Shown: piece after piece, positions 1-9,000 of the stretch
How positions within the stretch are numbered: position 1 is the first letter of the stretch
How the letters are laid out: each line of letters begins with the position of its first letter
Assembly (NCBI RefSeq): GCF_030403745.1
Contig: NZ_JAQMWP010000021.1
Coordinates: 62,001 to 126,000 of the forward strand
Length of the DNA stretch: 64,000 bases
From: Streptomyces sp. S.PB5
Lineage (GTDB): Bacteria > Actinomycetota > Actinomycetes > Streptomycetales > Streptomycetaceae
Direction of reading: 5' to 3'
The notes under the pieces: model-generated
Seen by the model: only the letters and a program-made list of their open reading frames with translations
Database searches by the model: none
What the model was told of the DNA's origin: nothing
Made by a program: the position numbers and the translations under genes

Positions 1-3000
1 CGCCGACTGGCCGGCTGGGACAGCCGTACGCCCGGACGGACGGGCCCGAACCCGGACGCCGAGCCGCCGGTGCCGTGGTATCTCACCCGGGAGGACCCGG
101 TACACCTCAGCGGCCAGGTGCGCGCCGAGGGCTTCCGGCCCGACCGCCCGCAGAACGCCGTACCGAGCGACGGACAGACCCAGCAGCCTGGTCCGCCTCA
201 GAACCAGGACGGGCAACCCGCTCCCCAGGACCCCCTGCGCGCCTTCGCCGACTCCGTACTGGACACGCTGCACCGCTCGTACCCGTCGCTGTTCGTGCCG
301 CCGCTGATGCTGCGCCACCCCCGGCTGGCGCGGTTCTGGTACGGCGACGGCCGGATGCGGACCGCGCTGCACAACGACCGTCAGGTCCGCGAGGCGCTCA
401 ACCGGCCCAGCCTGGCGCAGAGTCTGGACGACCTGACCACCACCGGCGTGCCGGTCACCCTCACCGAGGACGGCAAGGTGCGCCGCGGCCACCACACGCT
501 GATCCTGCGGGCGAGGCTCACCGACCGCCGGTTCGAGACCACCATGAGCGAACGCTCCCTGCGCAACGCGGTGATCGGCACCGAGGTCTCCGGCCAGGGG
601 CAGCAGGCGTCCATCACCCTGTCCGGCGGTGTCGAGCTGGGCGTCTCTCCGCGCGACCACGACAAGGTGCCCGAGGCAGGGGTACCGCGCCAGACCGGCA
701 ACGTGTCCGTGGGCGCCCGGTACGCCAGGACCGACCAGAAGGCCACCCGCAGCACGGCCACGGTCACCCACGACCACCTGATGTTCCAGAACGGCGCCGA
801 CCTCTACAGCTACCAGGTGGAACTGGGCGCCTCGTTCGAGGGACACCGCCGCCCGCGCGGCTGGGCCCGGCTCGCCTCGGTCGGCCTCCTCGGCGCCGGC
901 GTCTTCGTCAGCAAGGTCGAGGAGCGGCCGCTGTTCAACCGGGGCAGCGAGACCGTGGGCCGCGTGGAGCTGGCCGTGCCCGCGGCGCACGGCTCCGACC
1001 GGCACGCCCCCGCCGATCCGCCGCCCACCGGACCGGCACCGGCCCCCGCACCGGTGCGCCTCTCCGCCGTCGAGGCGGACCAACTCCTCGACGGCACCCG
1101 GCCGTTGCCGAGGACGGACTCGGCCAGTCAGCGTCTCGTCCGCCGGCTGCTGCGCGCCCCGCACGTGGTGCTCAGCACCGAGGGCGGCGCGCAGCGACAG
1201 CAGCTGGTGCAGGACACCGCCGACCGCGCCTCCGGCACCTCCTGGCACGTCAGCGCGCCCGGCGCCCCGGTGCGCAGCGCACTGCGCCGGGCGATGGCCA
1301 ACCTCCACGTGGCCGGTCAACTCGGGCAGTACCTGGGCCCGTTCGGCTCCCGCATCACTGGACTCAACGGCGCCGGACCGCTCCAGACCCACTACCTGAA
1401 GGCCGCGGTCCGCGGCGAGCTGGACAACCTGCGGGTCAAGAGCGACCCGAAGGCGGCCAGCCTCGAAGCGACCATCGGTAACGAGCATCGCGTCGCCGGC
1501 AGCGCGAGCACCGTGTCGCGCACCACCCTCGGCGTCCAGGGCGCCGACATGCCGCTCCAGCAGGCCCCCGGCGGACCGGCGGTGGTGGGCTCCTACTCGA
1601 CCGCCCTCCAGTACGCCTGGGGCAAGGGCCGCAGCGTCGCGCAGACCCTCACCCGGGGACGCAACACGACCCTCACCTACGCCGGCCGGATGTACCTGGT
1701 GGTCGCCGACGCCGCCGAGACCGTCGCCGTACGGGACCGCTGGACGGCTGCCATGGGCACCGTGGGCACCCGCGTCGGCTCCGGGATCAGCTCCGCCGCC
1801 GGACGGCTGTCCGAGGGCCTCGGCCGCGCACTCGCCCCGCGCCGGGCGGCCGCTGCGCTCCAACGGGTCCGCGACGCGGTGATGTTCCACCTGCCCATGC
1901 AGGACGTCATCGAGGCCGGGCTCGCCCCCGACGGCCTCGGTACCGACACCCCGCGCAACCTTGGCCGCGGCTACCGCGTGCCGCCCTTCCTGCGTGGCCG
2001 CCGCTTCCCGAGCCACCCGAGCGGCCAGCTCGACGCGAGCCATGCCGCCCAGCAGCTCATGGAGCAGATGACGAAGATCGGCGTGCCCTCGCACGACCGG
2101 GAACAGGTCCTCCAGCGGCTCTCCCCGGACTTCCTGCGCGCCCATCTGCACGAGCTGACGACCGACGGAATGACCCTGCCGGTGCGCTACCGCACCTGGC
2201 GCAGCCCGAGCCGGCTGCCGGTCGGCGGCAGCCCCGGACAGGTCCGGTTCAAACTGACCCCGGTCTCCACCACCGTGGAACGGCTGCGCACCGGCTTCGA
2301 GTTGGAGGACTACCGCACCACCGCCCGCGACAACTCCGGCAGTTCCTCCCAGGACCGCGGCGCCGACGTCACGCTCGCGACCGGTCAGCGTGCGGCGGAG
2401 AGCGGAATCCTCCTCGCCAACCCCTCGCTCCAGGGCACCGCTGCCAAGCAGCGTTCCAGCACCCGGACCGAGACCACCGGCAACACCTCGATGCCGAACA
2501 TCGCCACCACCCAGGCGCACGCGGAGATCGCCACCAGCTACCGCCTGACCGTCACCATGACCGACGCCTCGGGCGAAGCGTTGTCTCCCCGGGCCGGGAC
2601 GTCGGTCGGCACCCTCAACGAGATCGTTCCGGCCGGCCTGCTCACCCCGACCCGTGACGGCACCGACGGCATGCTCACCGAGGAGGACGTGCCCGAACCG
2701 GAGCGCGCGGTGCAGATGCTGACCGCCGACCAGGCACGCCCGCAGGGCATCGCCGCCTGGCGGAGCGGTGACGACGGCACCGGCAACGCCGACCCGGACG
2801 TGCTGCCCTTCGACGACCGCATCGGCTCCGGCATCCTCGCCGTCGACATCCGGGGCGCGGCCAACGTGCAGGACGCCCTGACCCTCGCCACCGCCCGCGC
2901 CGACGGCATGGGTGACAGCGACCTCGGACGCCGCCACACCGGCAACGTCCTCTCCGAACGCGTGCGCATGGCCCGCCTCACCCCGCTCACCGGCCTCGGC

Positions 3001-6000
3001 ACCGCCCCCGCACAGGCCCAGCAGGAGGCCACCACACAGGTCGGCCTCACCGCCGGCTTCCGCGAGGCGCTCGGCACGAACGGCTCACAGCTCCCCGCCC
3101 AAGCCTCCGCCCGTCTCTTCGGCCAGTCCCACACCGCGGACTCCCGCCTCTACGCGAAGATGCACCGCACCGGCGCCCGGCTGCTCGCCGTCGAGAGCAA
3201 GCCCCGTATGGAAGCCATGCAGCGCTCGAAGACCTCCGACGCGCTGGAGGCCGGCATCACCGACAACGTCGAGGGTGTGGTCGGCACCTCGCCACTCGCG
3301 GGCAACAGCAACGCGGGCGTCACCAATCCGGGCGCCTCGGTCCCGATCGGCGGCGCGAACGACGGAACCGGCCTCAAGAGCACCGTCGACACCACCCTCG
3401 GCACCCACCTCAAGGTCGTCACCGACCGCAGCATGCTCTTCGCGATCCCGGTGAGCTGGCTGTCCGTGGCCGAAGTGGACCACCACCTCACCGACAGCCG
3501 CCCGCTGCACGCGCTCGGCAAAGCCAAGCGCGGCCCGCGCGCCGCCGAGGCCGAGACCACCGCCCTGGTCTGGCTGCGCGAGGACATCGCCCGCGACTAC
3601 GGCCTCCTGGACGACACCACGTTCCCCGACGAGGTCGGCGCGGCCTGGGACGCCATGGCCAAGGCGGCCGGCGACCTCGCCGCCGCCGAGAAGGGCTACT
3701 ACGACGCCAGGGCCCGGGCCCGCGAGACCTGGCTGGACCTGACCGCCGAAGAACAGACCGCACTCGGCGACGACCAGCCCGACCAGCCGACGGTCCTGCC
3801 GCAATCCATGGCCCAGTCCCCGGCGGTCGCCGCCTGGCAGGCCGCCCGCGAGGAGGTCCGCCGCTGGCAGGGACACACCGACTCCGCCGCCGCGGACCAC
3901 CACCGGCTGCACCTCGCGGCATCCCGCCTCACCGCCCACCACCAGGGCCGGGCGACGGTCCCGGTGCCCGACCGGGCGCAGGAGTACACCGAACCGGCCT
4001 GGCGCTCCGAGGCGCCCGAGCCGTACCGGATCACCGACGCCACCGACTCCGCCTCGCGCACCCTCACCTCGCCCGACGGCACCACGGTGCGCGAGGTGCA
4101 CGACATGCCGCACGACGGCGCCTCCTTCTTCCACGCGCTCATCGCCGTCGCCCAGGACCGCGGCCGGCTGCCCCACCTCCTCGGCACCGACCTCGCGGCC
4201 CGGTTCACCGCCGCCCCCGGCGACCCGGCCGTCACCGAACGGGCCGTCCGGGCCGCCCGCAACCGCCTCGCCTGGGAACTGGGCGAGAACCGCAACGAGG
4301 ACCTGCTCGACACCCTCGCCCTCGATGCCGCGGACACCTTCACCCAGGACGAACTCGACTTCGCGCAGGTGCGGCTGACCCCCGCCCAGCAGGCCGAGTT
4401 CGACGCGTTCGGCCGTCTCCCGCAGACGCTCTGGCCGACCCCCGAGCAGCGGGTGGCGCTGGCCACCGCCGCCATGCTCCGCCCGTTCACGAGCGAGCCG
4501 CCGCAGGGCGACACCGAGCCCGCCCCGCCGGAGCGCCGCGCCGGCGACCACGGCGGCGCCGACCTGCTGCCCGCCCTCGCCGCCCGGCTCCTCGGCACCC
4601 CGGTCACCGTCGTCACAGGCGAGGGCCGCGAGCAGCGCTTCCTCCCACACGGCACCGACCCGGCCGCCGTCGACCCGGCCACCGACCCCGTCCTCTTCGC
4701 CGCCGACGGCTACTTCCACGCCGCGCTCCCGCCCGGCACCCCGCCCCCGGTCGCCACCCCGCTGCCGGCGAGGGGGACCACGTCCGGCACCGGCACGGAC
4801 ACCGGAACCCCGGACACCGGCCGCACGGACACCAGCCCCGCGCACCGCAGCCACGCCACCCCGCCCTGGCATCCGCCCGCCGAGAGCACCGGCCCGCGCT
4901 ACCGTCTCGCCCGTGACGGCGTCCTCACCGCACCGGACGGCGCCACCTACACCCAGGGCACCCCCACCGGCCGCGGCAACGGCTTCTTCGCTGCGCTCTC
5001 CACCGCCCTGCACCACGCGGCACAACAGCCCGGTCTGGACCGACACGAGGCGACACGACTGCGCCTGCGCGCCGGCACACCGCCCGCCCGGCTGATGCGC
5101 CTGAACGGCCTGCCCGGCGCCCGGGCCGAACACGACTCGCTGTTCACGCCACCGCCCCTCACCGTCCGCCCGGGCGCACCCGCACCGAGCCAGGACGCCC
5201 GCGACGGACACCTGCGCCGCCATCTCGCCGAGGCCCCCTGGGGTCCCGGGGCCGACCGCGCCGTGGCCGAGTGGGCCGCCGCCGCGACGGGCACCACCGT
5301 CACCCTCGTCGAGGAGAACGGCACCGCCCACACCTACCCCGGCCCGTCCGGTGCATCCGGTCCGCACCTTCGACTCCGCCGCCGCGGCGGCGACTTCGTC
5401 CCCCTGATCCAGCGCACCCCGGCACCTGCCCCGACGCCGCCGGCCTCCGAGAGCGTCCCGGCGCTGTCGGACCAGGACCCGGCATCCGTCCCCCTGCCCG
5501 TGTCGCCGACCGGCAGCGACCTCCCGGGCATGCCCGGCGAGGAGGAGGCGTACGACCTCAGTACGCTGTCGGGGGCGGGTGAGACGACGGACGCGGGCGC
5601 TGCCTCGGACGTCGAGATGGACCTCGACTCCGGTGCCGACAGCGAGCGGGCGGCCGTCGAGGCGGGCCCGGAACACGCATTCGCGGTCGAGTTCGCCGAC
5701 CTGCTGGACGAGACCGAGCTGCGGGCCGACGCCCTGCTGGACGTGGTGCGACGGCGTCACGCACAGCTCGGAGGCTTCCCGGATGTGGCGTTCGACAGCG
5801 CCTTCACCGAGCACACCGGGATCGGCGTGCCCGAGGCCCTGGACCAGGTGGAGCAGGCCGGCCGGCTGTCGTCCGAGGAGTACGAAGCGCTGCGGGAGGC
5901 GCTCGGCCTGGGGATCGGCGTCCCCTTCACACAGACGACCCCGCCAGGCACCTCCCAGCGGGACCGCGAGGTGACGCTGCGGATGCTGGACCGGGTGGCC

Positions 6001-9000
6001 CGCCTGGTGAAGGAAGCGCTCCGCAAGCCGGACCGCCGGGCCGACGCCCAGGTCACTCCGCACATCGCCGTCACGGTGCTGCCGGACGGATCACTCGGCA
6101 TCGCCGGCAACACCGGCGCGAAGGCACTCACCGCCGACGAGGCCGCCTTGGTGGAGCAGGAACTGCGCTGGTTCGTCTCCGGACAGGAGCCGGGCGGTAC
6201 GCAGCGGGTGCGGGAACTGGAGCAGTGGTCGAGGGACGAGGAGTCCCACCGGCAGTGGTCTGCTCGGCTGGACCAGGAGGAGCGGGAACTCGCCGACCGG
6301 TCGGCCGAACAGGCGCAACTGCGGACACAGCTGGAGGAGCAGTACGAGACGGGGGAGTGGGACGACGGGCTTCAGCAGCAGTGGGACACCCTGCTGGAGG
6401 ACGAGAGGGCCGCCGGGCAGGAGGAGCGGCGTCTGACGGGGGAGCGGCAGCAGTGGCGAAGCGACGAGCGGTGGCTGGCGCGCAGGCGACCCGGTGTCGC
6501 ACGGGACGTGCGGGACCGTACGAAGCTCCGGGCGCTGGCCACCGGCTGGTACCGGCTCTACCACCCGGACTCACCCGAACTCGACCTCGTCAAGAGGGCG
6601 TTGGCCAATCCGCGCATCCTCAACGTGGCGGGCCAGGATGGCACCCCGGCACCCGGAACACACGGCTCCGAGCACGGCGAGCTGACCCTGCTCGGGCACT
6701 GGGTCGCGCACTGGGAGAACAACCCCGGAGACCCGAACGCGCCCCAGACGCTGCCGCTGGGCGGGTTCAAGATGGCCTGCGCCTCCTGTGACCTCGCCTA
6801 CCAGGCCGTCAACGAGCACATCGGAAGCACGCTCGGCTACCGGGTGCAGGCGTCCGGCACCCACGGAATGTTCTTCCCCGGCTGGCGCATGCCGCAGTGG
6901 ATGCGGCAACGGCCCCAACTGGTGCAGCACATCAGGGACAACGCCGAGAGCATCGGCGCCTACCTTGACCAGGGCGGCGTACTCCAGGGCGAGCGGACCG
7001 AGGGCACGCACGAGCAGAATCCCGACGGGTCCTCGTCCGAGTACGAGTCCGGCGACGAGGCCATGGACACGGACGCCATGCCCGACTCCCCGGCGCCGGG
7101 CACATCCCCGCGGCTGCCGCGGACCCTGTCTCCCGGCCCGGTGGAGCCCGCCGCCACCCCGCCGGCCCCACGAGGCCCGCGCGACAACCGGCCCCGCTTC
7201 GTGGTGCGTTCCGGCTTCGACGCCCGCCGGTTCTCGTACGGCGGCCAGGCGGTCACCGACCTCACGGTGCGCCTGGCGATCCGGGGGCCGGAGAGCCAGG
7301 CCGCACAGGTACGCCGCCAACTTGCGGCGGGCGTGCGTCAGTTGCTCAACGACCCCGCCCACCGCCTGCCCAACGGCGACCGGCTGCACGTGACCGTGGA
7401 GCATGTGGACCTCGCCGAGTCGCCCCACCTGACCGTGGACCTGGTGGGCCGGGACCGGGCGATGGACCAGACGACGTGGTGGGCGGACGCGTCACCGGCC
7501 CACCTCGTCCACGAACTCACCCACCAACTCGGCCTGCGCGACGAGTACCGGGACGCCGACTCCCCGCACCGCCCCCACATCCCGGGCAGCCTCCTCGGCG
7601 CCTTGGAGGAGCAGCCGGAGGACGCCTCGCTCACGGCCGCCGGTCTCCGCGGGCGGCACCTGGCCCTGATGAGCGCCCTGATCGGGGACGTGACGCCACA
7701 GCCGCAGCAGGAAGCCCAGACCTGGGACGCAGCCCGTACGGCCGCCACGCCCGTCCCACGCGAGTCGGTCTGGGTCGACCCGGTCTCGCTGCCCAGAACC
7801 GGGTCGGCCGAGACCGGGACCGATGTCCCGGCCCGCATGCCGCAGGACGCGACCATCACCCCTTTCAGGTCGGGCAACTACGAGTTCACCAACCTGAAGC
7901 ACACCAACGAGACGTACCGCGACAAGGCCGTCCGCATCATCGACCTGCTGCGCAAACACGACACGATCCGGGACTACATCGGCGGCCGCCCCTGCCGCAT
8001 CACCCTGCATCTGCGCACGACGGAGACCCCGGCCGACGTCACCGACCGAGGCGAGGCCGGGGTCGACATCAACCTCGCGAGCTACTACTTCGAGAAGTAC
8101 GACATCGGCTACATCATGGGCATGCTGGCCCACGAGATCGGCCTGCACCCCCTCGCCTCCCGGAACACGAACATCCCCGACGAGGAGTCGATGTTCGAAG
8201 GAGTCCCGCTCGCCGTACCCGGACTGACCGACCTGAAGACGCCGCGCACCATGAGCACCGAGGGCGCGGGCCAGGCCGACCACATCATGGCCGCCTTCCC
8301 CAGCAGCACCCGGCACGGGATCTACCGCGACATCGTCGTGAGGATGGCCGGCGTGCTGGCCGAGGACGCGCTGGCGCGGGAAGAGGGCGCCAAGGCCAAG
8401 GACGTCACGGACCTGATCGACACCTACCTCATGGACCTGGCGACCATCGCGGTCACCAACGACCGACGCAAGGACGCTGCCTGGGAGCCCCGCTACACGG
8501 CGAAGGTCTACAACGCCTACAAGGAGATGTTCGCCGCGCAACTGGCCGACGACAGCCCCGTCCGCCCGCTGCTGCCGGCCGACAAGAGCTGGTACAACGT
8601 CACCCGCAACTTCCTCGGCCTGGGCACCAGCTTCACGTTCAGCAACCAGGGCGACAGCATCCAGACCGGCACCGGCCCCGACGAAGCCCGCCCACGCCTT
8701 CCCCGTCCTGCCACCGGCACGGCACCGCGGCCAACCGATGCGCCGCAGCGCCCCCGCGACAACCGGCCCCGCTTCGTGGTGCGTTCCGGCTTCGACGCCC
8801 GCCGGTTCTCGTACGACGGCGAGCCCGTCACCGACCTCACCGTCCGGGTCACCCTGCGCGGCGCAGACGCACATGCGGCCCAGGTGTACGACCGACTCAC
8901 CGCGGGAGTGCACGAGTTCCTGAACAACCCCGGCCACCGGCTCCCCAACGGGGACCGTCTGCACGTCACCGTGGAGCTGGTCCGGCCGTCGGACTCCCCG

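Noticed and set aside
75..1481. A 468-codon rightward frame overlapping the start of the giant gene
   Set aside because: It is the +2-shifted shadow of the real frame, Arg/Pro/Gly-rich with no recognisable family.
3085..6063. A 992-codon leftward open frame inside the giant gene
   Set aside because: It is antisense to a strongly coding region; it is rich in Gly, Arg and Val with no domain, a product of GC-rich codon bias.
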